From: Sinorhizobium sp. 8-89 | GTDB lineage: Bacteria; Pseudomonadota; Alphaproteobacteria; Rhizobiales; Rhizobiaceae | Assembly: GCF_030124325.1 (NCBI RefSeq) | Contig: NZ_JASKLR010000003.1 | Coordinates: forward strand, 385,105-449,104 | Direction: 5' to 3' | DNA: 64,000 nt | Shown here: in pieces, positions 9,426 to 18,244 of the stretch | Layout: each line of letters begins with the position of its first letter | How positions within the stretch are numbered: the stretch's first letter is position 1 | Translations under genes and position numbers: made by a program | Notes under the pieces: model-generated | The model's input: the letters and a program-made list of their open reading frames with translations, nothing else | Told to the model about the DNA's origin: nothing | Database searches by the model: none

Positions 9426-10303
9426 TTTTGCCACCGTTCGGCGCGCATCCGCAGCCAGATGTAGAGAATGTTGGAGATGCCGGTGATGACGATCATGCCG
9501 AGCGCCAGCGCATAGCCAAGATTGGGGTTGTGCAGCACGTCGCCGCGGATCTGCGCATAGAGCAGGATCGGCACTATGTTGAGCGAACTGCCGGTAAGCG
9601 CGTAGGCCGTGGCGATTGCGCCAAAAGCGTTGGCGAAAAGCAGGAGTGTCGTGCCGAGCAGGCTCGGCCAGAGGATCGGCAGCGCCACCATGCGCCAGTA
9701 TTGCCAGGTCGAGGCGCCGAGGATCTCGGATGCCTCGCGCCATTCCTTCTTCATGCCGTCGAGCGCCGGGGTCAGGATCAGCACCATCAGCGGGATCTGG
9801 AAATACATGTAGGTGATGGTGAGGCCGAAGAAGCTCAGCAGGTTGAAGCCGGTCGAATAGAGATTGAAACCGAACCAGTCGCGCAGGAAAACCGTCACGA
9901 GGCCGGTGCGGCCAAGGGTTGCGAGAAACGCGAAGGCCAGCGGCACGCCGGCGAAATTCGAAGCGACGCCGGAGAAGGTGAGGAGGCCGGAGCGGACCCA
10001 GGTCGGCACGCCGCCGAGCACGATCGCCCAGGCAAGGAAGAAACCGATCAGCGCGCCGCCGAGCGAGGAGGCGACCGAGACCCGGATCGAGATCCAATAG
10101 GCAGAGAGAATCGAAGGCGTGAAGAGATCGGCGATGTTCTTGAAAGTGAGCTCGCCCTCGGGCGTCAGAAAGGCGCCGGTCACGAGATAGAGCGTCGGGA
10201 CGATCAGGAACATCAGCGCGAAAATCATGAACGGCGCGATGCCGAGCCAATCGATAATCGCCCGTTTGCTGATCAGGGGTGCTGCGGCTGTTGTTGTCGT
10301 CAT
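9422..10303 (-). CDS. ABC transporter permease 1 (PotB-like)
   Basis: A 293-residue inner-membrane protein with about six membrane segments and the EAA-type loop REASEILGASTWQYWRMVALPILWP. It forms the translocation path with the permease gene that overlaps its 3' end by 4 bp. The start follows the binding-protein gene stop by 71 bp. Family members import polyamines, 2-aminoethylphosphonate, iron or related small solutes. Confidence 0.92.
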   Translation of the reverse strand: MTTTTAAAPLISKRAIIDWLGIAPFMIFALMFLIVPTLYLVTGAFLTPEGELTFKNIADLFTPSILSAYWISIRVSVASSLGGALIGFFLAWAIVLGGVPTWVRSGLLTFSGVASNFAGVPLAFAFLATLGRTGLVTVFLRDWFGFNLYSTGFNLLSFFGLTITYMYFQIPLMVLILTPALDGMKKEWREASEILGASTWQYWRMVALPILWPSLLGTTLLLFANAFGAIATAYALTGSSLNIVPILLYAQIRGDVLHNPNLGYALALGMIVITGISNILYIWLRMRAERWQK

Positions 10304-10374
10304 CGCGTTTCGGCTGTCCCGGCGTCAAAGGAAGCCTCCCCGCCGCGCGTGCGGAGGGGAGGCCGATCTTGCGG

Positions 10375-11478
10375 TTACTGTACGTTGGCGCCGACGACGC
10401 TATCCCACTTGGTGGTGATTGCCGTCTTTCCGGCTTCCTGCTCTTCAAGCGTCGGGAAGACAGCCTTCTCATAGGCTGCTGCCGGCGGCAGCTTGTCGAG
10501 CATTTCCTGCGGGATCTTGCCGTTCTTGGCGAGATCGTTGAAGCGGATCGGGTGGCAATAGCCCTTCAGCCAGCCGAGCTGGCCCTCGTCCGAATAGAGG
10601 TATTCCATCCAGAGCTTCGCTGCGTTCGGATGCGGAGCGAAGGCCGAGATTGCCTGGACGTAGACGCCGGCGACGACGCCCGAAGCCGGAACCACGACTT
10701 CGACCGGCGGGTTGCCGTTCAGGCTGTCGCGCCAGGAGAGACCGTTATAGTCCCAGGCGATGATGATCGGGGTCGAGCCTTGCGCCAGCGAGGCGGACTT
10801 GCCGATGACCGGAACGAAGTTGCCGGCCTTGTTGACCTCGGCGAAGAAGGCGAGACCAGCTTCGCCGGCCTTGGCAGCATCTTTTTCACCGGCAGCGAGA
10901 CCGGCTGCATAGACGGCCTGCACGGCCTGGTTGGACGCGCGCGGATCGCCGGCGAGCGCGACCGCGTTCGCATAGTCCGACTTCTTGAGGTCGGCCCAGT
11001 CCTTCGGCACGTCCTTGACGATGTCGGTGTTCACCACGAACGACAGAACGCCGTAATAATCGCCATACCAGTAACCGTCGGCGTCCTTGGCGCTGTCCGG
11101 GATCGTGTCCCAGGTCGAGACCTTGTAGGGCTGGATCAGGCCTTCGGCCTTCGCCGACGGACCGAAGGAGAGACCGACGTCGATCACGTCGGGTGCCTGC
11201 GGGCCGGTGTTGCCCTTGTTGGCCTTGATCGCTTCGATTTCGTCACCCGAACCGGCGTCCGGGTTCAGTTCGTTGACTTCGATGCCGTACTTGGCCTTGA
11301 AGCCGGCAATGACGTCGCCGTAACCGCACCAGGTGTGCGGGAGCGCGATCGTGGTCAGCGTGCCTTCCTTCTTGGCGGCGGCGATAAGCTCCTCGCTCGG
11401 CTCGGCGACGGCGATCGCCGACGTTGCGAGCAGCATGGCGGTGGAAAGCGAGAGCAGGCGTTGAGTCTTTGAAATCAC
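10375..11478 (-). CDS. Periplasmic solute-binding protein of the island ABC importer
   Basis: A 367-residue secreted receptor with a signal peptide (LLSLSTAMLLATSAIAVAEP). It belongs to the extracellular solute-binding proteins that serve PotD/AfuA-like importers, with the block APDVIDVGLSFGPSAKAEGL after the first lobe and the hinge GVLSFVVNTDIV. The start codon is GTG at 11478, fixed by AAGGAGAAC seven bases upstream. It is the first structural gene of the importer and lies 178 bp after the RpiR-type regulator on the same strand. The ligand cannot be told from sequence; the catabolic genes across the regulator suggest an amine or amino alcohol. Confidence 0.9.
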   Translation of the reverse strand: MISKTQRLLSLSTAMLLATSAIAVAEPSEELIAAAKKEGTLTTIALPHTWCGYGDVIAGFKAKYGIEVNELNPDAGSGDEIEAIKANKGNTGPQAPDVIDVGLSFGPSAKAEGLIQPYKVSTWDTIPDSAKDADGYWYGDYYGVLSFVVNTDIVKDVPKDWADLKKSDYANAVALAGDPRASNQAVQAVYAAGLAAGEKDAAKAGEAGLAFFAEVNKAGNFVPVIGKSASLAQGSTPIIIAWDYNGLSWRDSLNGNPPVEVVVPASGVVAGVYVQAISAFAPHPNAAKLWMEYLYSDEGQLGWLKGYCHPIRFNDLAKNGKIPQEMLDKLPPAAAYEKAVFPTLEEQEAGKTAITTKWDSVVGANVQ

Positions 11479-11656
11479 TGACGTTCTCCTTATGTGCTTT
11501 CGTTCGTTGTAATTTCGGCGATGCTGTTAATGAGACGCGATGAAACCTGTGTGACACGCTCTGTCCCGTTCGCGCCATGCGTGTCGGTCACTGGACGGCG
11601 GTCGCCTCGATTTGCACCGCAGCCGTTAGCTTGGTCCATAAACAGCCGGTTCCTCC

Positions 11657-12583
11657 CTAGACCGGCCTGCGAAAGATGCGCGTCGAATCGAACAGGCCTT
11701 CAAGCATCTTCATCCGGTCCCGTGTGTCGTCCCAGTTCATGTTCTGCACGGCCTCGATCAGCGCCTCGACGAGAAAGAGCAGCATCACCGAACTATCCCA
11801 GGCCGAGGGTGCTTCGATCTGCACGCGAAAGACCTTGGAAGAGGACTTGGCGACCGGCGAACCCCACTGGTCGGTGAAGAGAACGATTTCGACGCCCCGA
11901 TCACGGGCGAAGCGGGCAAGCGTTTCCATCTCCTGTTCGTACCGGCGGATATCGAACAGGATCAGAACGTCGCCCTGCTTCATGTCCAAGACGTAGTGCG
12001 GCCAGGAGCTCGGGTTGGCGGCGATCTGCGTCACGCCGGTGCGGATGACCTGGAGATGGGTGAAGAAGTAGTCCGCCATCGAGCGGGTGATACGCCCGCC
12101 GGCAAGATAGATATTGCGCTTGCTATCGGCGATCAGGGTGGCGGTTTGGTCGAATTCGCGCGGTTCTATCTGGGACAGCGTCTGGCGCATGTTTCCCATG
12201 ACCGCGTCGGCGAACCGGTTCAGCGTGTGCGTGCCGGGGGCGCTGGCGGCCCAGCGATCATGCTTGGCGATCGGATTGGAAATCGTCGCCTCGAGCTCCT
12301 GGTGCAGCCTTGACTGAAAGTCCGGAAATCCGCGGAAACCCAGCTTCTGGACCATGCGCGCCACGGTTGGCGTCGAAACGCCGGCGTTCTCGGCGACCGT
12401 AGTGATCGAACCGAGCCCGGAGACTGGATAGTTGTCGAGGAGTGTCTCCGCCAATCGCTTCTCGGCGCGCGTCAGCGCCGCGAAATGTGCGTTGATCACA
12501 TCCGACACCGTCATGGATGCCGCTTTGCTGCTCAATGTCGTGCCCCTGAACTGGTCTGTGCCAGCTTGTGACGAATTAAACAT
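11657..12583 (-). CDS. RpiR-family transcriptional regulator (HTH_6 + SIS)
   Basis: A 308-residue repressor or activator of the RpiR family. The N-terminal helix-turn-helix includes ITTVAENAGVSTPTVARMVQKLGFRGFPDF. A SIS domain follows, with LIADSKRNIYLAGGRITRSMADYF. SIS domains in this family usually bind phosphosugars, though several relatives control amine or polyol pathways. The frame is open to 12799, but the ATG at 12583 gives the family's usual length; an internal ATG 23 codons in is an alternative. It lies between the ABC operon, transcribed the same way, and the divergent catabolic operon, so it probably controls both. Confidence 0.88.
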   Translation of the reverse strand: MFNSSQAGTDQFRGTTLSSKAASMTVSDVINAHFAALTRAEKRLAETLLDNYPVSGLGSITTVAENAGVSTPTVARMVQKLGFRGFPDFQSRLHQELEATISNPIAKHDRWAASAPGTHTLNRFADAVMGNMRQTLSQIEPREFDQTATLIADSKRNIYLAGGRITRSMADYFFTHLQVIRTGVTQIAANPSSWPHYVLDMKQGDVLILFDIRRYEQEMETLARFARDRGVEIVLFTDQWGSPVAKSSSKVFRVQIEAPSAWDSSVMLLFLVEALIEAVQNMNWDDTRDRMKMLEGLFDSTRIFRRPV

Positions 12584-12613
12584 CGCTGTCACAATCGGAG
12601 TCAATCTGCTTTT

Positions 12614-12629
12614 TGAAGAGATCGTTTCA
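12614..12629. promoter_or_regulatory. Candidate RpiR operator, site 1
   Basis: TGAAGAGATCGTTTCA is an inverted repeat TGAA-N8-TTCA placed between the divergent regulator and catabolic operon. It shares the pattern TGAAGA-N4-xTTTCA with a second site exactly 42 bp downstream, about four helical turns. Confidence 0.5.
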
Positions 12630-12637
12630 GATTTTCG

Positions 12638-12666
12638 TTGACACTCTCTGATTCGTGAAGAATTCT
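12638..12666 (+). promoter_or_regulatory. Predicted promoter of the catabolic operon
   Basis: A perfect TTGACA (12638-12643) is followed after 17 bases by AATTCT (12661-12666), a weak -10. The second operator-like repeat covers the -10, which fits repression by the adjacent RpiR-type regulator. Confidence 0.45.
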
Positions 12667-12671
12667 TTTCA
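12656..12671. promoter_or_regulatory. Candidate RpiR operator, site 2
   Basis: TGAAGAATTCTTTTCA is the second TGAA-N8-TTCA repeat; its core AAGAATTCTT is a perfect palindrome. It overlaps the -10 of the predicted promoter of the catabolic operon. Confidence 0.5.
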
Positions 12672-12700
12672 TCAAGATCGTCTGACGAGGCAATTTGGGG

Positions 12701-13483
12701 GTGCCGGTTTTGACGGGACTTTTGACGCAGGCAGAGGGCGATCCGGTCGCCATCGACAATGCCGACGGGAAGGGAGAGTTTCTCTTCGTCTGCGAGCACG
12801 CGTCGCGCCGCCTGCCGGAGCGCCTGGGGACGCTCGGCCTTTCAAAAGAAGCACTGGAGAGCCACATCGCCTGGGACCCCGGCGCGCTGACGGTCGCCAG
12901 GCATCTTGCCGAGAGGCTCGATGGCGCGCTCATCCATCAACGCTTTTCTCGCCTTGCCTATGACTGCAACCGGCCGCCCGAGTCCGACGCGGCGATGCCG
13001 GCGGTCAGCGAAATTTACGAGGTGCCGGGCAACAAGGCGATGTCGGCTGCCGAACGTCAGGCAAGGGTGCAGGAAATTTACCTGCCGTTTCGTGATGCCG
13101 TGGGGCGGTTCGTGTCCGAGCGCAAGGCCGCCGGGCGGCGCCTCATCCTTGTCACCATGCACAGTTTCACGCCCGTTTATTTCGGCAACCCGCGCGCCGT
13201 CGAAATCGGCATCCTGCACGATGCCGACAGCCGGCTTGCCGACCGCATGCTTGAGATCGCGACTGATGGGGAGGTCGCCTACGATATCCGCCGGAACGAG
13301 CCCTATGGACCGGCGGATGGTGTCACCCACAGTCTGGTGGAGTACGGCGTGCGAAACGGACTGCCGAACGTGATGATCGAGATCAGAAACGATCTCATTC
13401 GCGACGAGATTAGCCAGAGGGTCATGGCTGATTATCTGGAGGGGCTCCTCGCAAAGAGCGCGGCCGCCCTTCCAGCACGATAA
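12701..13483 (+). CDS. N-formylglutamate amidohydrolase family protein
   Basis: A 260-residue zinc hydrolase of the family that includes HutG2 (N-formylglutamate to formate plus glutamate). The block FLFVCEHASRRLPE with its conserved His, IAWDPGA, and the segment LVTMHSFTPV with a conserved His are all present. GTG at 12701 and TTG at 12695 are both possible starts after ACGAGG. No histidine-utilisation genes are nearby. Instead it leads an operon with a TRAP importer and a glutamine-synthetase-like ligase, so it may hydrolyse a gamma-glutamyl or N-acyl intermediate made by that ligase. This substrate is inference. Confidence 0.87.
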   Translation: MPVLTGLLTQAEGDPVAIDNADGKGEFLFVCEHASRRLPERLGTLGLSKEALESHIAWDPGALTVARHLAERLDGALIHQRFSRLAYDCNRPPESDAAMPAVSEIYEVPGNKAMSAAERQARVQEIYLPFRDAVGRFVSERKAAGRRLILVTMHSFTPVYFGNPRAVEIGILHDADSRLADRMLEIATDGEVAYDIRRNEPYGPADGVTHSLVEYGVRNGLPNVMIEIRNDLIRDEISQRVMADYLEGLLAKSAAALPAR

Positions 13484-13615
13484 GAAGACCCTGGGGAGCG
13501 GCAAAGCCGCGGTGGTGATCATGAACAGGAGCAAGACAGCCAATGCTTGGATCGGCAGCAAGGGGAGGCGCGTTTCCTCGGCCGGATAACCCACACCCTC
13601 GGCAGGGGCGCCACC

Positions 13616-14125
13616 ATGCCTGAATATTTGAAGACATATGTCCGCGTCGTCGATGGGTTCAATCGACACGTCGGCAGAGCGACCATGTATCTTATCTTCG
13701 CGATGATGGGCATCCTGCTCTATTCATCGGTATCGAAAGCATGGCTCCTACCCTCGCTCTGGACGCTCGAAATGGCGCAGTTCGTGATGGCCGCCTACTA
13801 TCTCCTTGGTGGCGCCTATTCGCTGCAACTCAACAGTCATGTGCGCATGGACCTGCTCTATGGACGCTGGACGTTGCGAACGCGTGCGGCCGTCGACGCC
13901 GTAACCATCACCATGCTATTCGTCTACTTGGCCTTCCTGCTTTTTGGCGGCGTTTCCAGCACAGCCTATGCGCTGAAATACGGAGAGACGAGCTACTCGA
14001 GCTGGGCGCCCTACATGGCTCCCATCAAGATCATCATGACGATCGGCGTCGCGCTCACTCTCCTTCAGGCGACATCCATCTTCATCAAGGACTTGGCTCT
14101 GGCGATGGGGAGACCGATCGTATGA
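13616..14125 (+). CDS. TRAP transporter small permease (DctQ type)
   Basis: A 169-residue inner-membrane protein with four hydrophobic segments, of the DctQ family. TRAP importers use an ion gradient and a periplasmic receptor to take up organic acids or related solutes. The ATG at 13616 is preceded by AGGGGC; an open frame from 13547 has no good start signal. Its stop overlaps the start of the large permease by 4 bp. Members of the family commonly show the motif seen here around the second segment, SLWTLEMAQFVMAAYYLLGG. Confidence 0.9.
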   Translation: MPEYLKTYVRVVDGFNRHVGRATMYLIFAMMGILLYSSVSKAWLLPSLWTLEMAQFVMAAYYLLGGAYSLQLNSHVRMDLLYGRWTLRTRAAVDAVTITMLFVYLAFLLFGGVSSTAYALKYGETSYSSWAPYMAPIKIIMTIGVALTLLQATSIFIKDLALAMGRPIV

Positions 14126-15447
14126 GCTATGAACTGATCGCCTTCATGATGTTCTCGTCCATGATGATGACCATGCTTACCGGCCAGCGCGTTTTTGCTG
14201 CCATCGGTGTCGTCGGAGTGGTCTCCGCTGCCTTCCTCTGGGGTAATGGCGGCTTCGAAATGGCCTTCGCCGCCTCGATGAAACTGATGAAGTGGTATCC
14301 GCTCCTGACGCTGCCGCTCTTCATTTTCATGGGGTACATGCTGTCGGAGTCCGGCATCGCCGAGGATCTCTATAAGATGTTCCATGTCTGGATGGGGGGC
14401 TTACGCGGCGGGCTCGCACTCGGCACCATCGGATTGATGGTCATCATTTCGGCTATGAACGGGCTGAGCGTCGCCGGAATGGCGATCGGCGCGACGATCG
14501 CGCTGCCCGAGCTTTTGCGCCGCGGCTACGACAAGATCATGGTTTCCGGCGTCATTCAGGCGGGCAGTTCGCTCGGCATTCTGGTTCCGCCGAGCGTCGT
14601 GCTTGTGCTCTACGGCATGATTGCACGTCAGCCGGTCGGCCAGCTCTGGCTCGCGGGCGTTTTCCCGGGTTTGCTGCTGGCGTTGCTGTTTTCCATCTAC
14701 GTGGTCATCCGCTGCAAGATTCAGCCTCATCTGGGACCGGCGTTGCCAAAGGAGGAACGCAACATCCCGCTGGCCGAGAAGCTTAAGCTGCTGCGGGCCG
14801 GCATCCTGCCCTTCATGATCTTCTTCCTGATGATGGGCCTTTTCGTCATGGGCGTTACGAGCCTGGTCGAAAGCTCGGCGGTGGGGGCGATTTCGGCGCT
14901 TGCCGCTGCGTGGTGGAAGGGTCGCCTGACATGGACCGTGTTCGACAAAACGATCGAGCAGACGCTCGGGATATCCTGCATGTTTATGTGGATCATTCTG
15001 GCGGCGCTTTGCTTCGGAGCAGTTTTCGATGGCCTCGGCGCCGTCAAGGCCATCGAATATCTGTTCCTGGAGAAATGGGGTCTGGGCCCCTGGGAAGTGC
15101 TGATCCTGATGCAAATTTCCTATTTGATCATGGGCACGTTTCTCGACGATACGGCCATGCTCGTGATTGTTGCGCCGCTCTACATCCCGCTTGTCGGCAG
15201 CCTCGGTTTCGACCTCATCTGGTATGGCGTCCTTTATACGATCACTTGCCAGATCGCCTACATGACCCCGCCCTTTGGATACAACCTGTTCCTAATGAGG
15301 GCCATGGCGCCGCCCGAGATATCGCTGATCGACATCTACAAGTCCGTGTTCCCCTTTGTTGCGGTGATGATCGTAGGACTAGCGATCGTGACGGCTTTCC
15401 CGGAGATCGCGCTTTGGCTTCCGCAGAACGTTTATGTGAGAGGGTGA
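14122..15447 (+). CDS. TRAP transporter large permease (DctM type)
   Basis: A 441-residue polytopic protein, the main ion-coupled channel of a TRAP importer. It has about twelve hydrophobic segments and typical DctM blocks such as LPLFIFMGYMLSESGIAEDL, SSLGILVPPSVVLVLYGMIA and GTFLDDTAMLVIVAPLYIP. The ATG at 14122 overlaps the DctQ-type gene stop, which fixes the start; the frame is open further upstream but reads as noise there. The receptor gene follows 96 bp downstream. Confidence 0.94.
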   Translation: MSYELIAFMMFSSMMMTMLTGQRVFAAIGVVGVVSAAFLWGNGGFEMAFAASMKLMKWYPLLTLPLFIFMGYMLSESGIAEDLYKMFHVWMGGLRGGLALGTIGLMVIISAMNGLSVAGMAIGATIALPELLRRGYDKIMVSGVIQAGSSLGILVPPSVVLVLYGMIARQPVGQLWLAGVFPGLLLALLFSIYVVIRCKIQPHLGPALPKEERNIPLAEKLKLLRAGILPFMIFFLMMGLFVMGVTSLVESSAVGAISALAAAWWKGRLTWTVFDKTIEQTLGISCMFMWIILAALCFGAVFDGLGAVKAIEYLFLEKWGLGPWEVLILMQISYLIMGTFLDDTAMLVIVAPLYIPLVGSLGFDLIWYGVLYTITCQIAYMTPPFGYNLFLMRAMAPPEISLIDIYKSVFPFVAVMIVGLAIVTAFPEIALWLPQNVYVRG

Positions 15448-15543
15448 CAGGACAGGCCGGAAGAGACTTCTCCGCACGGCGTTTCGCGGAGACAAAGTAA
15501 AATAAGGAATGCTTCTTCAACAAAGACAGAGGGAAACAAGACG

Positions 15544-16593
15544 ATGACCAACAGACGCGATTTCCTGAGGAAAGCCGGGCTCGCCGCGGCAGCCGGAACA
15601 ACTGCGCTTTCAGCGCCTGCCGTGCGCGCACAGTCCCGTAAGATCACTTGGCGCCTGCAGACCTATGCCGGCCCCGCACTGGCCGAGCACGTAATCAAGC
15701 CGGCGATCGATGCGTTCAACAAGGCGGCCAACGGCGAAATGCAGATCGACCTCTACACCGCCGACCAGCTCGTTCCGACGGGCGAACTCTTCCGCGCGAT
15801 GCAGGCGGGCACTATCGATGCCGTGCAGAGCGACGACGACTCGATGGCCTCGCCAGTCGACATCAAGGTCTTCGGCGGCTACTTCCCCTTCGCCTCGCGC
15901 TACAGCCTCGACGTGCCGACGTTATTCCATCAATACGGCCTCAACGAAATCTGGGCCGAAGCCTACGGCGAGGTCGAAGGCGTCACCTGGCTTTCCGCCG
16001 GATCGTGGGATCCGTGCAACTTTGCCACGGTTAAGCCGATCAAGACATTGGCCGACCTCAAGGGGCTGCGTGTCTTCACGTTCCCGACGGCCGGCAAGTT
16101 CCTCACGCGCTTCGGGGTCGTGCCGGTGACACTGCCTTGGGAAGACGTGCAGGTTGCCATGCAGACGGGCGAACTCGACGGTCTCGCCTGGTCGGGCATT
16201 ACTGAAGACTACACTGTCGGTTGGGCAGACGTGACCAAGTACTTCCTGACGAACAATATTTCGGGTGCCTGGTGCGGTTCGTTCTTCGCGAACTCCGCGC
16301 GCTGGAAGGAAGTACCCGAACATCTGCAGACGCTTTTCCGTCTCTGCATCGATTCCTCGCACTACTACCGCCAGCATTGGTATTGGGGCGGCGAGGCCAA
16401 ATTGCGCGCCGAAGGAACGAAGCTCGAGTTGACAACCATTCCTGACGAGGAATGGAAGACAGTCGAGGAAGAGGCGCTCAAATTCTGGGACGAAATTGCC
16501 GCCACCAGCCCGCGCGCCGCGAAAGTCGTCGACATCCTGAAGAAATACCGCGCGACAATGGAAAAGGCAGGCCCGCCTTATCGCTACGGCTAA
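15544..16593 (+). CDS. TRAP transporter substrate-binding protein (DctP family, Tat signal)
   Basis: A 349-residue periplasmic receptor. The N-terminus NRRDFLRKAGLAAAAG is a twin-arginine-type signal (RRDFL), cleaved after AVRAQ, so it is exported folded. The conserved Arg-containing ligand block near GLRVFTFPTAGKFLTRFG and the segment GELDGLAWSGITED are typical of DctP receptors for carboxylates. The ligand probably carries a carboxylate, bound by the conserved Arg, although some relatives bind neutral compounds. The next gene begins 100 bp downstream. Confidence 0.92.
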   Translation: MTNRRDFLRKAGLAAAAGTTALSAPAVRAQSRKITWRLQTYAGPALAEHVIKPAIDAFNKAANGEMQIDLYTADQLVPTGELFRAMQAGTIDAVQSDDDSMASPVDIKVFGGYFPFASRYSLDVPTLFHQYGLNEIWAEAYGEVEGVTWLSAGSWDPCNFATVKPIKTLADLKGLRVFTFPTAGKFLTRFGVVPVTLPWEDVQVAMQTGELDGLAWSGITEDYTVGWADVTKYFLTNNISGAWCGSFFANSARWKEVPEHLQTLFRLCIDSSHYYRQHWYWGGEAKLRAEGTKLELTTIPDEEWKTVEEEALKFWDEIAATSPRAAKVVDILKKYRATMEKAGPPYRYG

Positions 16594-16693
16594 TTGGCGG
16601 CTCGCCTCCCAATTCGCATCCGGTGCCGGGGGGCCGGCCCGGATGCAGATCGACTAACTCAAACCGGCGCGATGCCGGAACCAGGACTTTTCC

Positions 16694-18064
16694 ATGACCG
16701 CCAAGTACACTTTCGACGACCTGAAGAAAGACGTGGCCGAAGGCCACATCGACACCGTGCTCGCCTGCCAGGTGGACATGCAGGGCCGCCTGATGGGCAA
16801 GCGCTTCCATGCGGAATATTTCGTCGAAAGCGCGTGGAAGGAAACGCATAGCTGTAACTATCTGCTTGCGACCGACATGGAGATGGAAACGGTCTCCGGC
16901 TACAAGGCGACGAGCTGGGAGAAGGGCTACGGCGACTATACGATGAAGCCGGACCTTGCGACGCTCCGGCGCATCCCGTGGCTGGAAGGCACGGCGCTGG
17001 TCATCTGCGACGTGCTCGATCACCACACGCACGAAGAGGTGCCGCATTCGCCCCGCGCCATCCTCAAGAAGCAGATTGCACGCCTCGAGGCCATGGGTCT
17101 GAAGGCTTTAATGGCGAGCGAGCTCGAATTCTTCCTCTTTGACCAATCTTATGACGACGCACGCCAGTCCGGCTATCGCGACCTGCAGCTCGCCAGCGGC
17201 TACAACGAGGATTACCATATCTTCCAGACGACCAAGGAAGAGGATGTGATGCGGGCGATCCGCAACGGCCTTCAGGGCGCCGACATCCCGGTAGAGAATT
17301 CCAAGGGTGAGGCTTCTGCCGGTCAGGAAGAAATCAACGTCCGCTACGCCGATGCGCTCGCCATGGCCGACCGCCATGCGATCATCAAGAACGGCTGCAA
17401 GGAAATCGCCTGGCAGCGCGGCAAGGCCGTCACCTTCCTCGCTAAGTGGAACTATTCGGCTGCCGGCTCGTCCTCGCATATCCATCAGTCGCTCTGGAGT
17501 GCCGATGGCGAGACGCCGCTCTTCTTCGACAAGAGCGCGCGTCACGGCATGTCCGAGCTGATGCGGCATTACGTGGCCGGCCTTCTGACCCATGCGAGCG
17601 AGATCACCTATTTCCTTGCGCCTTACATCAACTCCTACAAGCGTTTCATGGCCGGTACCTTCGCGCCGACCAAGGCGATCTGGAGCAAGGACAACCGCAC
17701 CGCCGGCTATCGCCTTTGCGGCGAAGACACCAAATCGATCCGCATCGAATGCCGCGTCGGAGGTTCCGACCTCAATCCATACCTTGCCTTTGCCGCTTTG
17801 ATCACGGCCGGGATATCCGGTATCGAAGGCAAGATGGAACTCGAAGCGCCCTTCGTCGGCGATGCCTATCACGGCAAGGACATACGCGAGATCCCGCAAA
17901 CGCTGAGGGATGCGACCGAGGCATTGACCGGCTCGAAAATGCTGCGCGCCGCCTTCGGCGACGATGTGATCGACCATTACACCCGCGCGGCGCGGTGGGA
18001 GCAGGAGGAATATGACCGACGCGTAACCGATTGGGAGGTCGCGCGCGGTTTCGAACGGGCATAA
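16694..18064 (+). CDS. Glutamine-synthetase-like ligase (gamma-glutamylpolyamine/amide synthetase, PuuA-type)
   Basis: A 456-residue member of the glutamine synthetase superfamily. The catalytic block LMASELEFFLF, the metal and glutamate site SSSHIHQSLW, and the RVGGSDLNPYLAFAA C-terminal block are intact. It lacks the adenylylation-loop context of GlnA and is nearer the PuuA/IpuC/GlnT group, which makes gamma-glutamyl amides of amines. In this operon it would attach glutamate to an imported amine so that its other end can be oxidised safely. The actual amine cannot be read from sequence. An unusual 180-bp gap follows before the aldehyde dehydrogenase. Confidence 0.88.
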   Translation: MTAKYTFDDLKKDVAEGHIDTVLACQVDMQGRLMGKRFHAEYFVESAWKETHSCNYLLATDMEMETVSGYKATSWEKGYGDYTMKPDLATLRRIPWLEGTALVICDVLDHHTHEEVPHSPRAILKKQIARLEAMGLKALMASELEFFLFDQSYDDARQSGYRDLQLASGYNEDYHIFQTTKEEDVMRAIRNGLQGADIPVENSKGEASAGQEEINVRYADALAMADRHAIIKNGCKEIAWQRGKAVTFLAKWNYSAAGSSSHIHQSLWSADGETPLFFDKSARHGMSELMRHYVAGLLTHASEITYFLAPYINSYKRFMAGTFAPTKAIWSKDNRTAGYRLCGEDTKSIRIECRVGGSDLNPYLAFAALITAGISGIEGKMELEAPFVGDAYHGKDIREIPQTLRDATEALTGSKMLRAAFGDDVIDHYTRAARWEQEEYDRRVTDWEVARGFERA

Positions 18065-18084
18065 GAAATTCTCCTTCCCATCCC

Positions 18085-18215
18085 TTCGCCACAAGGGGGA
18101 GAGGCTTCCCCCGGACAGCCTTCTCACTCAATCTGGGCTGTTGCCAGCTGCGGGGGCCGAATCGGGGCCGGACGGTAACGCCAGCGAGCCCGTCCCTCTT
18201 GTGGGGAGGGGACAG
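18085..18215. repeat. Inverted-repeat-rich spacer inside the catabolic operon
   Basis: The left end has CCACAAGGGGGAGAGG and the right end CCTCTTGTGGGGAGG, complementary over about 12 bases with mismatches. Sequences of the CCCTTCGCCACAAGGGGGAG kind are common intergenic palindromes in rhizobial genomes, as I recall. It is bounded by the stop of the ligase and the start of the dehydrogenase and may be a mobile or mRNA-stabilising unit. Confidence 0.35.
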
Positions 18216-18244
18216 TCAATTGAAATGAAAACAGGATGACGATC

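Noticed and set aside
8637-10472. A 611-codon open frame covering both ABC permeases
   Set aside because: The N-terminal 350 codons are an Arg/Pro-rich shadow of permease 1; the real second permease begins at 9425.
13741-15447. 568-codon frame over the TRAP permeases
   Set aside because: The first 127 codons overlap the small permease in another frame and have no family similarity.
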